NCBI RefSeq assembly: GCF_027497255.1
Contig: NZ_CP114903.1
Location: forward strand, 3,410,001 to 3,474,000
Length of the DNA stretch: 64,000 nt
Direction of reading: 5' to 3'
Source of the DNA: Micromonospora sp. WMMD882
Lineage (GTDB): Bacteria; Actinomycetota; Actinomycetes; Mycobacteriales; Micromonosporaceae
Below the pieces are notes generated by a model that worked only from the letters and a program-made list of their open reading frames with translations, ran no database searches and was not told the origin of the DNA. Of the stretch, positions 26,959 through 37,113 are shown in pieces (the stretch's first letter is position 1; every line of letters starts with the position of its first letter). The translations under genes and the position numbers were made by a program.

Positions 26959-27576
26959 TCAGCTCCGCGGGACCAGGCAGAGCAGGTAGCCGGACCCGTC
27001 GTCGGGCAGGCTGCTGTAGGTGTAGTAGGTGCCGCCGGCGGCGACGAAGGGCTCGCACCGACGGTCGTCGCCCACCTGCTCGCGGGTCAGCCCGTCCACC
27101 CGCCCCACCACGTCGTACGCGGCCTCGGCGGAGGAACAGGCGACGACCTGCGCCCGGGCGGCCCGCCGCCCGCCGCTCTCGGCCACCTCGGGGAGGGCGC
27201 CCAGGCAGTCCCCGGCCCGGGCGTCGGCGGTGGGGTCGACCGCGAGCAGCCGGCCCGCCACGTCGTACCGGAGGCCGACCAGCACGAGCGCCCCGACCAG
27301 CGCGGCGACCACCCCGAGCACGGTCAGCACCCGCAACCACGGCGACCACCCCCCGGGCGTCGCCTCGTCCGCCGCGCCCTCGCCGCCACCCGCCGGATCG
27401 GCGGGAGCCGCATCGCCCGGGGCCGGGTCGGCCGGGGCCGGGTCGGCCGGGGCCGGGTCGGCCGGGTCGGTCGGGGCCGGGTCGGCCGGGTCGGGGCGGG
27501 AAGGACGAGCGTCGGACGGATCCGCCGTGGTGGGCTCGTCGTCGGTCGACGCGGGGGGTGTTACCTGCTCGTTCAC
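26959..27576 (-). CDS. LppU/SCO3897-like single-pass membrane protein
   Basis: 205 residues. The N-terminal 70 are an Asp-Pro-Ala repeat tract (PADPAPADPAP, imperfect 5-codon repeats). One TM segment follows (about 82-105), then an extracytoplasmic domain with cysteines in AGDCLG, VACSS, RRCEPF and LLCLV. This cysteine pattern resembles the LppU/SCO3897 group of small secreted or anchored proteins of unknown function. GTG 27576 follows GGAAGGAC. Confidence 0.7.
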   Translation of the reverse strand: MNEQVTPPASTDDEPTTADPSDARPSRPDPADPAPTDPADPAPADPAPADPAPGDAAPADPAGGGEGAADEATPGGWSPWLRVLTVLGVVAALVGALVLVGLRYDVAGRLLAVDPTADARAGDCLGALPEVAESGGRRAARAQVVACSSAEAAYDVVGRVDGLTREQVGDDRRCEPFVAAGGTYYTYSSLPDDGSGYLLCLVPRS

Positions 27577-27675
27577 GAATGTCCTTCCGGGGTCTCGACA
27601 CCGGAAACCGTAGTGACGGGCTACCGTTCCCGCTGTCCCCCGGGGCGTGACCTCCGTCCCGTGTGGAACCGCCGA

Positions 27676-28656
27676 TCAGCGCGTCGGCGGCGGCTCCCCG
27701 GGTCCGGGCGCCGACGACGGGGCGACCGGCGCGCCGGGGGCCGGCACGGTGGCGGTCGGGGTCGGCGCGGGCCCGGCGTTCTCCGCCGGGGGCGACGGGC
27801 GGACCTGGAAGGGCGCCCGCTGCGGGCAGTACGGGTAGGTCCGCCGCATCGGGTCGTCGCTCGTCGGGGCGGGCTCGAACTCGCCGCAGGACTCCGACCA
27901 GCCGAGCCGGATCGGCGTGCCGTTCTGGTCGAAGAGCCGGACGCCCTCCAGCAGCCGCCCCTCGCTGTCGTAGACGAAGACGTCCTGGATGTGCGAGTAC
28001 TGGTCGTCGACCGAGACGGCGTCGTAGCCGTACCCGCCCCAGCGGGCCCGGCTGTCCACGGCGGCCAGCCCGACCAGCCCGAAGAGGACGAGCACCAGGG
28101 AGCCGGTGAGCACCGCCCGGCGCGGCCATTTTCCGAACCGGTCGCCGTTGCGTCCGAGCCACAGCGAGGCGAGCACACAACCGGCCAGCAGCACCAGCCC
28201 GGCCAGCCGGCTGAAGCCGAGGCTGGGCAGCACGCCGACGTCGCCGCCGGCGCTGATCGCGGTGATCAGCATCGCGGCCAGGTAGCCCCGGAGCAGCCAC
28301 CAGGCCGGACGGAGCAGACGCAGGTACGCCGAGGCGGTCGGGTAGCCCAGGGCCGGCCCGACCCGGCCGTCGAGCGTACGCAGCCGGGTGCGCAGCCCGA
28401 GCATGGCTCCGGCGACCCGCTGGTCGAGGTTGGGGCCGGTGACGACCGGGGCCCCGGCCGCGGCGCGCAGCTCCGCCGCGTACGCCTCGGGCTCGCCGAG
28501 CCGCTCCACCAGGGTCCCGTCACCTTCGGCGGCCACCTCGGCGATGTGCTCCGGCAGGTCCTCGGTCAGCTCCTCGCGTACCGTCGGGGGCAGGTCGGCC
28601 AACGCGGCCCGGACCCGCTCGACGTACGCGGTGATCTCCTGCTCCATGACGGTCAT
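27676..28656 (-). CDS. HAAS-domain (DUF1700-like) membrane protein
   Basis: 326 residues. The first 80 residues form the helical HAAS/DUF1700 signature (YVERVRAALADLPP, ELTEDLPEHIAEV, RLGEPEAYAAELR). About four TM segments follow (130-215), then an extracytoplasmic stretch with two cysteines and a Pro/Ala-rich C-terminus. Such proteins are regularly paired with PadR regulators, as here, where the start overlaps the padR stop by 4 bp. Likely the membrane output or sensor partner of the PadR protein; function unproven. Confidence 0.82.
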   Translation of the reverse strand: MTVMEQEITAYVERVRAALADLPPTVREELTEDLPEHIAEVAAEGDGTLVERLGEPEAYAAELRAAAGAPVVTGPNLDQRVAGAMLGLRTRLRTLDGRVGPALGYPTASAYLRLLRPAWWLLRGYLAAMLITAISAGGDVGVLPSLGFSRLAGLVLLAGCVLASLWLGRNGDRFGKWPRRAVLTGSLVLVLFGLVGLAAVDSRARWGGYGYDAVSVDDQYSHIQDVFVYDSEGRLLEGVRLFDQNGTPIRLGWSESCGEFEPAPTSDDPMRRTYPYCPQRAPFQVRPSPPAENAGPAPTPTATVPAPGAPVAPSSAPGPGEPPPTR

Positions 28657-28985
28657 GCCGCCGTCCCCCGATCGTCGAGCAGTGTGTCCATTGTGGTGGC
28701 GAACGAACGCCAGAGCTTGCCCGAGCGGGTCAGCTGGTCCCGGCCGGCGGCGTTGAGCGAGTAGTACTTCCGGTGCGGCCCGGACTCGCTGGGCACGACG
28801 TACGCGGTCAACAGGCCGGCGGCGAAGAGTCGCCGGAGCGTGCCGTAGACCGAGGCGTCCCCGACCTCCTCCAGGCCCGCCGCGCGCAGTCGGCGCAGGA
28901 TGTCGTAGCCGTAGCCGTCCTCGTCGCGGAGCACGGCGAGGACGGCGAGATCCAGCACGCCCTTGAGGAGCTGGGTCGTATCCAC
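28653..28985 (-). CDS. PadR-family transcriptional regulator
   Basis: 110 residues. Winged-helix PadR features: LLKGVLDLAVLAVL, DGYGYDILRRL, SVYGTLRRL (recognition helix) and the wing HRKYYSLNAAG. The C-terminal helix is short, as in the PadR-s1 type. GTG 28985 fits a strong leaderless promoter (TTGACG, 18 bp, TAGTGT, 7 bp). A GTG at 28994 would lie inside the -10 box. It presumably represses its own operon with the HAAS protein. Confidence 0.9.
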   Translation of the reverse strand: MDTTQLLKGVLDLAVLAVLRDEDGYGYDILRRLRAAGLEEVGDASVYGTLRRLFAAGLLTAYVVPSESGPHRKYYSLNAAGRDQLTRSGKLWRSFATTMDTLLDDRGTAA

Positions 28986-28992
28986 GCGGAGC

Positions 28993-29022
28993 ACACTACT
29001 GCGCGATGCACATTAGCGTCAA
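28993..29022 (-). promoter_or_regulatory. padR promoter
   Basis: On the minus strand: TTGACG (29017-29022), 18-bp spacer, TAGTGT (28993-28998), then 7 bases to GTG 28985. TGCGCG...CGCGCA arms flank the -35 region and could be part of an operator. Confidence 0.7.
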
Positions 29023-29193
29023 CGCGCACGTGGGGAGTTCGCCTGAAAGCGGGATTCATGCCATTGTGAGGACGGTGTGAGGATCATCAATATTCACTCT
29101 CCGCCTACCGAGCGACTACTCTCAGAAGTCGACGGCGATGAGTTGATGAGGGCGGTCACGCGGTGCGGGCGTGGCGCGCAGTGGGGAGATGCG

Positions 29194-30003
29194 ATGGCGA
29201 AAACCCGACTGTCAGCACTGGACCTCCTCGCCGGTGAGCTACGCCGCGTCCGCGCGGAACGCGGCCTCAGCCAGGAGGAGCTGGCGAAGCGTATCAACTA
29301 CTCCAGCTCGCTGGTCGGCATGGTGGAGATCGGTCGACGAACACCCTCGCTGGACTTCGTCCGGCGGGTCGACGAGGTGCTGGAGACCGGTGGCCTGCTC
29401 AGCCGGATCCTGCCCCTGGTCAGCCTGGAGACCGCGCCGGCCTGGTTCCGTCCCTGGCTGGAGGTCGAACAGGAGGCCAGCACCCTCTGGTGGTTCGAGA
29501 TGTCCGTGCTCCCGGGGCTGCTCCAGACCGAGGCGTACGCCCGGGCGGTGCTCAGCAGCGGCGGCCTGGCCACCCGGGACGAGGTGGACCGCCGGGTGGC
29601 CGCCCGGCTGCAACGCCAACAGGTCCTCGACCGCCCGCAGCCCCCGCAGCTCGTCGCCGTGGTGGACGAGAGCGTGCTGCACCGGCCGGTCCTCGACCAG
29701 TACGACGTGATGCGCGAGCAGCTCGACCACCTGATGGCGATGGCCGCCCGGCCCAACGTGCACCTGCACGTGGTGCCGACCGAGGTGGGCGTGTATCCGG
29801 GCATGGCCGGGCCGTTCATCCTCGCCGGCTACCCCGACGGGGGCTGGGTGGCGTACCTGGACAACCCGGTCAGGCCGCAGGTGCTGGACAGCTCCGAGGA
29901 GATCTCCGCCCTGCACCGCCGTTGGGAGAGCGTCCGGGCCGAGGCCCTCTCCCGCCGGCAGTCACTCACGCTCATCGAGGAGGTAACCAAGTCATGGAAG
30001 TAA
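29194..30003 (+). CDS. XRE-family regulator with DUF5753 domain
   Basis: 269 residues. N-terminal helix-turn-helix (about 8-65: [19 protein letters not shown], then [16 protein letters not shown]) and a C-terminal DUF5753 domain (about 85-260; [20 protein letters not shown]). This is the common actinomycete regulator type that is paired with a DUF397 protein. Some pairs, such as the WhiJ-related ones in Streptomyces, influence development. ATG 29194 has GGGGAG upstream. The C-terminus overlaps the DUF397 gene by 10 bp. Confidence 0.92.
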   Translation: MAKTRLSALDLLAGELRRVRAERGLSQEELAKRINYSSSLVGMVEIGRRTPSLDFVRRVDEVLETGGLLSRILPLVSLETAPAWFRPWLEVEQEASTLWWFEMSVLPGLLQTEAYARAVLSSGGLATRDEVDRRVAARLQRQQVLDRPQPPQLVAVVDESVLHRPVLDQYDVMREQLDHLMAMAARPNVHLHVVPTEVGVYPGMAGPFILAGYPDGGWVAYLDNPVRPQVLDSSEEISALHRRWESVRAEALSRRQSLTLIEEVTKSWK

Positions 30004-30200
30004 CCGTGGCTGCCCGCTGGCGCAAGTCGAGCCGCAGTGACAACGGCGGGGCCTCCTGTGTGGAGGTGGCCGACAACCTGCCGGACGTGATACTGGTCCG
30101 CGACAGCAAGGACCGCACCGGGCCGATGCTCACCTTCGCCCCCGACGCCTGGGTCGACTTCGTCACCGGCACCCGCACCGGAGTGTTCCAGCCGCACTGA
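29994..30200 (+). CDS. DUF397 protein
   Basis: 68 residues with the family signature [20 protein letters not shown] and [14 protein letters not shown], ending in a FVTGTRTG segment. DUF397 proteins are small partners of XRE-DUF5753 regulators; toxin-antitoxin-like relations have been proposed for some. ATG 29994 lies inside the end of the regulator gene and is preceded by GAGGAGG. Confidence 0.92.
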   Translation: MEVTVAARWRKSSRSDNGGASCVEVADNLPDVILVRDSKDRTGPMLTFAPDAWVDFVTGTRTGVFQPH

Positions 30201-30301
30201 GCGCCCGGCCCACCGCCGGGCCCTCGACGGGCCACGCCCGGCGGCGTGGCCCGGACGGACCGCGCCGACGACGCGGGCCGTCACGACCTGACCGACGACG
30301 C

Positions 30302-31264
30302 TCAGGTCGTGGCGGTCTGCATGCTCCAGGCGATGCCGTCCAGGATGTCGTGCTCGCTGGCGACCACCGACGCCATGCCGGCGCGCTCCATGATCACGCG
30401 GAGCACCAACGCGCCCGCCCCGATCACGTCGGCCCTACCGGGGTGCATCACCGGATCGTCGAGCCGCTGCGCCGGGGTCTTCGCCAACAGGTCGGCGGTC
30501 ACCTCGGCCACCCGCTCGTAGGAGACCCGGGCGTGGTGGATGCGCTTCGGGTCGTACCCGGTCAGGCCCTCGGCGAGGGCGACCACGGTGGTGACCGACC
30601 CGGCGAGCCCGACCAGCGAGGCGGCCTCCCGCCCGGACACGACGGACAGCGCCCGGTCCACCGCCTCGACCACGTCCGCCTCGGCGGCGGCGATCTCGGC
30701 CGCGGTCGGCGGCTCGCCGCGCAGGTGCCGCTCGGTCATCCGGACGCAACCGACGTCCACCGAGACCGCCGCCCGGACCCCGGCCTCCCGGGCGCCCACC
30801 ACGAACTCGGTGGAGCCACCGCCGATGTCGACGACCAGGTACGGCGGCTCGGCGTCGGCCGGCAGGCCGCGCACCGCGCCGGTGAACGACAGCCGGGCCT
30901 CCTCGTCGCCGGTCACCACCTCCGGCGGCACCCCCAGGGTGCGCTCCACCATCGCCCGGAACTCGGCCGCGTTCGAGGCGTCCCGGCTGGCCGAGGTGGC
31001 GCACATCCGCACCCGGGTCGCGCCCAGCCGTTCGATCTCGGCCGCGTACCCCGCCAGCGCCACCCGGGTGCGCTCGATCGCCTCCGGAGCGAGCCGACCG
31101 GTCCGGTCCACGTCCTGCCCCAGCCGGACGATCTCCATCCGGCGGGTCACGTCGGTCAGCGGGGCGGTCGGGCCGGCCGAGCCGGCCGGCAGGTCGGCCA
31201 CCAGCAGCCGGATCGAGTTGGTGCCGCAGTCGATGGCGGCCACGCGCGTCGTCACGGCAGCCAC
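30302..31264 (-). CDS. ppx: Exopolyphosphatase (Ppx/GppA family)
   Basis: 320 residues, ASKHA fold. AAIDCGTNSIRLLV (phosphate 1), VDIGGGSTEFV (phosphate 2) and GLAGSVTTVVAL (adenosine/phosphate-binding) are visible. It hydrolyses inorganic polyphosphate or (p)ppGpp-related substrates. It follows argA and DUF501 downstream of eno, the same order as Rv1026 in Mycobacterium tuberculosis with ArgA inserted. It is the short actinobacterial form lacking the C-terminal HD domain. Confidence 0.92.
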   Translation of the reverse strand: MAAVTTRVAAIDCGTNSIRLLVADLPAGSAGPTAPLTDVTRRMEIVRLGQDVDRTGRLAPEAIERTRVALAGYAAEIERLGATRVRMCATSASRDASNAAEFRAMVERTLGVPPEVVTGDEEARLSFTGAVRGLPADAEPPYLVVDIGGGSTEFVVGAREAGVRAAVSVDVGCVRMTERHLRGEPPTAAEIAAAEADVVEAVDRALSVVSGREAASLVGLAGSVTTVVALAEGLTGYDPKRIHHARVSYERVAEVTADLLAKTPAQRLDDPVMHPGRADVIGAGALVLRVIMERAGMASVVASEHDILDGIAWSMQTATT

Positions 31265-31307
31265 CCTACGGCAGCGCCCGGCCGCCCACCGGCGACGCCC
31301 GACGCGC

Positions 31308-31820
31308 CTACAACCGCAGCAGCATCCGGGTGTTGCCGAGGGTGTTCGGCTTGACCCGCTCCAGGTCGAGGAACTCCGCCACCCCCTCGTCGTACGAGCG
31401 CAGCAACTGCTCGTACACCGGCTGCGGCACCGGCGCGCCGTCGATCGCCCGGAAGCCGAACGAGCCGAAGAACCCGGTCTCGAAGGTCAACACGAAGATC
31501 CGGGCCACGCCCAGCTCCCGCGCGCCGTCGATCAGCTCCCCGACGATCCGGTGCCCGAGCCGCCGGCCCCGGCACGCCGGGTCCACCGCCACCGTCCGGA
31601 TCTCGGCCAGGTCCTCCCACATCACGTGCAGCGCGCCGCAGCCCACCACCGCCCCGTCGGCGACCCGTTCGACGACCCGGAACTCCGGCACGTCCTCGTA
31701 GAGGGTGACGGTGGCCTTGCTGAGCAGCCGCCGGTCGTCGGTGTACGTGTCGACCAGCCGGCGGATCCCCCGTACGTCGGAGGTGCGCGCCCGCCGGACG
31801 ACGAAACCGTCCCCGCTCAC
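31308..31820 (-). CDS. argA: Amino-acid N-acetyltransferase (GNAT-type ArgA)
   Basis: 170 residues. The sequence closely follows the short ArgA of mycobacteria (Rv2747) as I remember it: VVGCGALHVMWEDLAEIRTVAVDP, given here as VVGCGALHVMWEDL then AEIRTVAVDP; RIFVLTFETGFF; and SYDEGVAEFLDLERVKPN with TLGNTRMLL at the C-terminus. It would acetylate glutamate as the first step of arginine synthesis. GTG 31820 overlaps the DUF501 stop (GTGA). Confidence 0.88.
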   Translation of the reverse strand: MSGDGFVVRRARTSDVRGIRRLVDTYTDDRRLLSKATVTLYEDVPEFRVVERVADGAVVGCGALHVMWEDLAEIRTVAVDPACRGRRLGHRIVGELIDGARELGVARIFVLTFETGFFGSFGFRAIDGAPVPQPVYEQLLRSYDEGVAEFLDLERVKPNTLGNTRMLLRL

Positions 31821-32473
31821 CCGACGGCGCCCGGGCTGCCGTCCGGGCCCGGCGCCGGCCGCTGGTACGCGCTGCCGTCGGTCGGGCCGTCGGCGGTCGG
31901 GCCGTCGGCGGTCGGGCCGTCGGTGGGCGGCACGGTGACGCACGGCCCGGCCGCCCACCAGCGTTCCACCAGGGCGAGGGTCTCGTCACCGAACGGGTTC
32001 ACGCCCGGCCCCGCGCCGAGCGCGTGCCCGAGGTGCACGTGCAGGCACTTGACCCGGCCCGGCATGCCACCGGCGGAGATGCCGGCGATCTCCGGCACCT
32101 CGCCGATCGCCTCCCGGCGGGCCAGGTAGTCCTCGTGGGCGGCCCGGTACCGGGCCGCCAACCCGGGGTCGGCGGCGAGCCGGTCGGCCATCTCCCGCAT
32201 CAGCCCGGCCGACTCCAGCCGGCTGCACGCCGCCGTGGCCCGGGGGCAGGTCAGATAGAACAGGGTCGGGAACGGGGTGCCGTCGGCCAGCCGGGGCGTG
32301 GTCTCCACCACGTCGGGCAGGCCGCACGGGCAGCGGTGGGCCACCGCCCGGGTGCCCCGGGGCGTCCGGCCGAGCTGGGCGGCCACCGCCGCCAGGTCGG
32401 CCTCGGTCGCCGGCTCCCGCTTCGGCGGGGGTACGGAGTCCGCCGCCGGGTCCGGCGGGGGTACGACAGTCAC
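31817..32473 (-). CDS. DUF501 protein
   Basis: 218 residues. Core: LGRTPRGTRAVAHRCPCGLP, then PTLFYLTCP, and GRVKCLHVHLGHALG near the C-terminus, the DUF501 hallmark with CPCG and KCLH motifs that could bind a metal. Function unknown; the gene is linked to eno/ftsB in actinobacteria (Rv1025). The last 35 residues are a species-specific tail with a repeated DGPTA unit encoded by a 15-bp tandem repeat. GTG 32473 has only a weak Shine-Dalgarno site. Confidence 0.88.
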   Translation of the reverse strand: MTVVPPPDPAADSVPPPKREPATEADLAAVAAQLGRTPRGTRAVAHRCPCGLPDVVETTPRLADGTPFPTLFYLTCPRATAACSRLESAGLMREMADRLAADPGLAARYRAAHEDYLARREAIGEVPEIAGISAGGMPGRVKCLHVHLGHALGAGPGVNPFGDETLALVERWWAAGPCVTVPPTDGPTADGPTADGPTDGSAYQRPAPGPDGSPGAVG

Positions 32474-32505
32474 AGCGCTGCTCAGCTTTCGTCCGGGAAG
32501 GTCGC

Positions 32506-33150
32506 TCACTTGTCGGGGCGTTCGGCGTTGGCCGCCTCGATGCTCGACCAGAGGGTGTCGTACCACGGGTCGACGCTGCGCGGCCCGGCCGGACGGGTCG
32601 GCAGCGCCCCGCCGTCCCCGGCGGACGGCTGCTGGTTGCGCAGCACCACCACCGGGACCTCCCCCGGGTAGACCATGAAGAACCGCTGCCGGGCCTGGGT
32701 CTCGATGTACGCCGGATCCTGCCACTTGGCCGCCCGTACGGAGAGCTCCTCGATCAGCTCCCGCTGGGCCGCCTGGGCCGCCTCCATCCGCTCGATGTCG
32801 GCCTGCTGGTCGAGGTAGACCCGGACCGGGTAGGTGTAGCCCAGGGCGAGCGCGATCAGCACCGCGAACAGCACGGTGGCCCGCCCGGTGAAGCGTCGGG
32901 GACGAGGTGCGGAGAGCCGCTTGACCGCGCCACCGGCGGCGGCGCGCCGGGCCGCGGCGGGCCGGCTCGCGGAGCGTACCCCCTCGGTGGGTCGGCCCCC
33001 GCCGGCCGCGCGACCGGCCGCCGTCCGCGACTCGGCGCGGACGCCGCCGTCCCGCCCGGTGGCCCGGACCCGGGCCCCGCCCGGCCGGCCGGGCACCCCC
33101 GGCCGGCGGGCGGGCCGCTGCCCGCTCGGTGTGCGGCGCGGCTGCGGCAT
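32506..33150 (-). CDS. DivIC/FtsB-like septum formation initiator
   Basis: About 214 residues. A long basic Arg/Ala/Gly-rich cytoplasmic N-terminus (1-85) is followed by a single TM helix (about 90-110) and a coiled coil (DQQADIERMEAAQAAQREL). Then comes WQDPAYIETQARQRFFMVYPGE, the DivIC-type beta segment. It belongs to the divisome at the septum. Position between eno and DUF501 matches Rv1024. ATG 33150 is used; an ATG two codons upstream is possible. Confidence 0.9.
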   Translation of the reverse strand: MPQPRRTPSGQRPARRPGVPGRPGGARVRATGRDGGVRAESRTAAGRAAGGGRPTEGVRSASRPAAARRAAAGGAVKRLSAPRPRRFTGRATVLFAVLIALALGYTYPVRVYLDQQADIERMEAAQAAQRELIEELSVRAAKWQDPAYIETQARQRFFMVYPGEVPVVVLRNQQPSAGDGGALPTRPAGPRSVDPWYDTLWSSIEAANAERPDK

Positions 33151-33182
33151 CGTCACACCCCTCCCCGACGCTGCTGCGCCCG

Positions 33183-34631
<1,449 letters not shown>

Positions 34632-34647
34632 TCAACCGGCAACCGGT

Positions 34648-34677
34648 TTGCGATGGGTGGACCCGATCGGCAAGGCT
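34648..34677 (+). promoter_or_regulatory. Promoter of the lipoprotein gene
   Basis: TTGCGA (34648-34653), an 18-bp spacer and AAGGCT (34672-34677), then 7 bases to ATG 34685; predicted leaderless. Confidence 0.4.
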
Positions 34678-34684
34678 GAGCGTC

Positions 34685-35374
34685 ATGTCCGCCGCCTCGA
34701 CTGTCCTTCGCGTGCTCGCCGCCTCGCTCGTCGCGTCGCTCACCGTCACCGGTTGTCAGGCCCTGGAGGAGACCGGGCGAGTGATCGGCCGGGGTGACCT
34801 CGTCAACGACCTCGCCGCCCGGCTGGACGGCGCGCACGAGCTGACCTACTCCGCCGACTACCAGCTCTCCGGTGACCGGTCGGTGTCGATCGCCCAGTCC
34901 CGGGACCCGGTCCGCACCGCCTACACGTACCCGGGTGGCAAGATCAGCGTGACCGCCGAGGCGGCCACCACCTGCCGGACCACCGGCCGACCGGTGTGCA
35001 CCCTGACCCTGCCGCCCACCCCGGCCAACCGGCCCTCGGTGGCGGTGTTCAGCGAGGCCGAGAAGCAGGGCATGATCACCCCACCGGCGGTGATGGGCCT
35101 GCTCACCGCCGCCGCGCTCGACCCGGACGCGGTGATCGAGGAGACCGACACCTCGCTCGCCGGTCACCCGGCCACCTGTGTCGACGTCCGGTCCGCCGAG
35201 GTGACCCCGTTCACCGCCTGCGTCACCGTCGAGGGAGTGCTCGGCAGCTTCACCGGCCAGGTCGACGGCGAGCCGACCGAGCTGGCGCTGCGCGCCATCC
35301 GCCAGTCCGTGGACGAGGCCGCCTTCGACCTGCCGCCCGGCGCCGGCGTCGACGACCGCCGCCCGGCCCGCTAG
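34685..35374 (+). CDS. Lipoprotein of unknown function
   Basis: 229 residues. Signal peptide with lipobox LTVTGCQ (Cys24 or nearby) followed by about 200 extracytoplasmic residues rich in Thr and acidic residues. Three further cysteines occur (TTCRTTGRPVCT; TCVDV; FTACVTV). No family recognised. It is the only plus-strand gene between enolase and the convergent DUF885 gene. The position loosely parallels the LpqU-type lipoproteins near eno in mycobacteria, but I see no sequence reason to equate them. Confidence 0.75.
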   Translation: MSAASTVLRVLAASLVASLTVTGCQALEETGRVIGRGDLVNDLAARLDGAHELTYSADYQLSGDRSVSIAQSRDPVRTAYTYPGGKISVTAEAATTCRTTGRPVCTLTLPPTPANRPSVAVFSEAEKQGMITPPAVMGLLTAAALDPDAVIEETDTSLAGHPATCVDVRSAEVTPFTACVTVEGVLGSFTGQVDGEPTELALRAIRQSVDEAAFDLPPGAGVDDRRPAR

Positions 35375-35389
35375 CCGGCGCCGGCGGGC

Positions 35390-37003
35390 TCACACCCCGA
35401 GCAGGGCGCGCAGGTGCCGGGGCGGCGGGCAGTGGTGGGCGAGCATCGCGTCGTGCCACCGGCGGGGCGGGACGTCGTCCGGTCGGGCGGCGGCGATCTC
35501 GGCGATCTCCGCGTACCCGACGAAGTACGTGGAGAGCTGCGTCGAGGTGAGCAGCGCCCGACGCCACTTGCCGGCCGCCTCGCCCTCCTCCTGGAAACCC
35601 CGCCCGGTCATCAACGCCATCGCCTCGGCCTCGGGCAGCCCGTCGCAGTGGGTCAACTGGTCCAGCAACGCGTTGATGGTCATCCGGAGCTGCATCTTGA
35701 GCTGCTGCAACCGCACCGGCAGGCCACCGAAACCGGCCCCGGCCATCAGCTCCTCCGCGTACACCGCCCAGCCCTCGACGAAGGGGCCGGAGCGGGCGAT
35801 CGCCCGGACCCGGGTGCCGCCGACGTGCCGACGGGCGTGGGCGAGCTGGAGGAAGTGCCCCGGCATCGCCTCGTGCACCGTCAGGTTACGGATCATGTGG
35901 TCGTTGTACTCGCGGTAGAACGACTCCACCCGGCGCGCCGGCCAGTCCGCCGGGGTCGGCGCGATGCAGTAGAACGTCGGCACGTCCGCGGTCTCCAGCG
36001 CGCCCGGCGAGTCGCAGTACGCCACCGCCACGCCCCGGGCGAACTCGGGCATCTCCTGGATCACGCACGGGTCGTCGACAAGCGAGACCAGGTCGTGCGC
36101 GCGGACGAAGTCGGTCGCCTCGTCGAGGGTGACCGAGGCCAACTCGACGACGGTGTGGTCGTCCGGGTGCTCGGCGGCGAGCAGGCGCAGCGCCCGGCGT
36201 ACCGTCTCGTCGTCGGCCGGACCGCCGACCAGCTCGACGGCCGCCGCGCGGATCTCGTCGGTCACCCGCTCCAGGTTGGCCCAGGCCCGCCGCCGCACCT
36301 CGGCGGCGGGCAGCTCGGTGTCCAGGGTGTGCCAGAGCCGCGCCTCCCAACGGCGTCGCCCGAGCCGGGGGTCGCGCCCCGGCCCGTCGTCGGCGGCGAG
36401 CCCGTCCCGCAGCCAGTCGGCGAACCCCTCCAGCGCGACGACCGCCGCGCGGGCCGCCGGCTCCACCCGGCCACGCAGCCCGGGCGCCTCGGCCAGCAGC
36501 GCCGGGACCTGCCCACGGACCAGCGCGGCCGTCCCGAGGAACTGCCCCACCGCTGTCTCGGCGTGGATCCGCGGCATGTCCCGCAACGTCGCGCGCGCGG
36601 TCGCCAACGCGTCCGGTACGGCGGACAGCCGCCCGGCCAGGTGGGTCAGCCGCACCTCGACCGGGGCGTACGGACGGGCGATCAGGGCGTGCAGCAGCGC
36701 GCCCGGGTTGTGGCGCAACGGATCCCACTCGTACGCCCGGATCTCGGTCGACTCGAAGAGCTCCCGGTCGACGAGCGCGCTGAGCATGGCGTGGTCCACC
36801 GACTCGTCGACCGACAGGGACTCCGGGTCCACCTCGGCGAGGGCGTGCGCGGCGTCCCGCAGCATCTCCCGGTCGGCGGCCACCGCCCCGGCGGACCAGT
36901 CCGGCAGCCGGTCGTCGTACCGGTGGTCGCCGGCCATGGTGGCCAGCCCCGGCCGGCTCTCCAGCAACGCCGCCACGATCCGCTCAGCCCGCTCCACGAA
37001 CAT
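35390..37003 (-). CDS. DUF885 family protein (putative metallopeptidase)
   Basis: 537 residues. The family zinc-binding motif is seen as VHEAMPGHFLQLAHA, with the partner segment GPFVEGWAVYAEELM about 30 residues later, resembling gluzincin peptidases. No signal peptide, so cytoplasmic. Substrates are unknown. ATG 37003 follows TAGGGT by 7 bases, predicting a leaderless mRNA. It ends 16 bp from the convergent lipoprotein stop. Confidence 0.85.
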   Translation of the reverse strand: MFVERAERIVAALLESRPGLATMAGDHRYDDRLPDWSAGAVAADREMLRDAAHALAEVDPESLSVDESVDHAMLSALVDRELFESTEIRAYEWDPLRHNPGALLHALIARPYAPVEVRLTHLAGRLSAVPDALATARATLRDMPRIHAETAVGQFLGTAALVRGQVPALLAEAPGLRGRVEPAARAAVVALEGFADWLRDGLAADDGPGRDPRLGRRRWEARLWHTLDTELPAAEVRRRAWANLERVTDEIRAAAVELVGGPADDETVRRALRLLAAEHPDDHTVVELASVTLDEATDFVRAHDLVSLVDDPCVIQEMPEFARGVAVAYCDSPGALETADVPTFYCIAPTPADWPARRVESFYREYNDHMIRNLTVHEAMPGHFLQLAHARRHVGGTRVRAIARSGPFVEGWAVYAEELMAGAGFGGLPVRLQQLKMQLRMTINALLDQLTHCDGLPEAEAMALMTGRGFQEEGEAAGKWRRALLTSTQLSTYFVGYAEIAEIAAARPDDVPPRRWHDAMLAHHCPPPRHLRALLGV

Positions 37004-37010
37004 GCCACCG

Positions 37011-37016
37011 ACCCTA
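37011..37016 (-). promoter_or_regulatory. -10 box for leaderless DUF885 transcript
   Basis: TAGGGT on the minus strand, 7 bases before ATG 37003. Confidence 0.45.
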
Positions 37017-37056
37017 ACCCGCCCCACCCACCCACGCGCCCCACCACCGACCACGG

Positions 37057-37113
37057 TGATCAAGAGATTCCGGTCCGGAATCCCGGCCCGGCAGCGCGAA
37101 AAGCTCTTGATCA
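37057..37113. repeat. Inverted repeat TGATCAAGAG...CTCTTGATCA
   Basis: 10-bp perfect arms (37057-37066 and 37104-37113) separated by 37 bp that contain a smaller ATTCCGG/CCGGAAT hairpin. The right arm contains the mazG stop codon. It may terminate mazG. It also resembles interspersed palindromes I associate with Micromonospora; copy number not checked. Confidence 0.55.
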
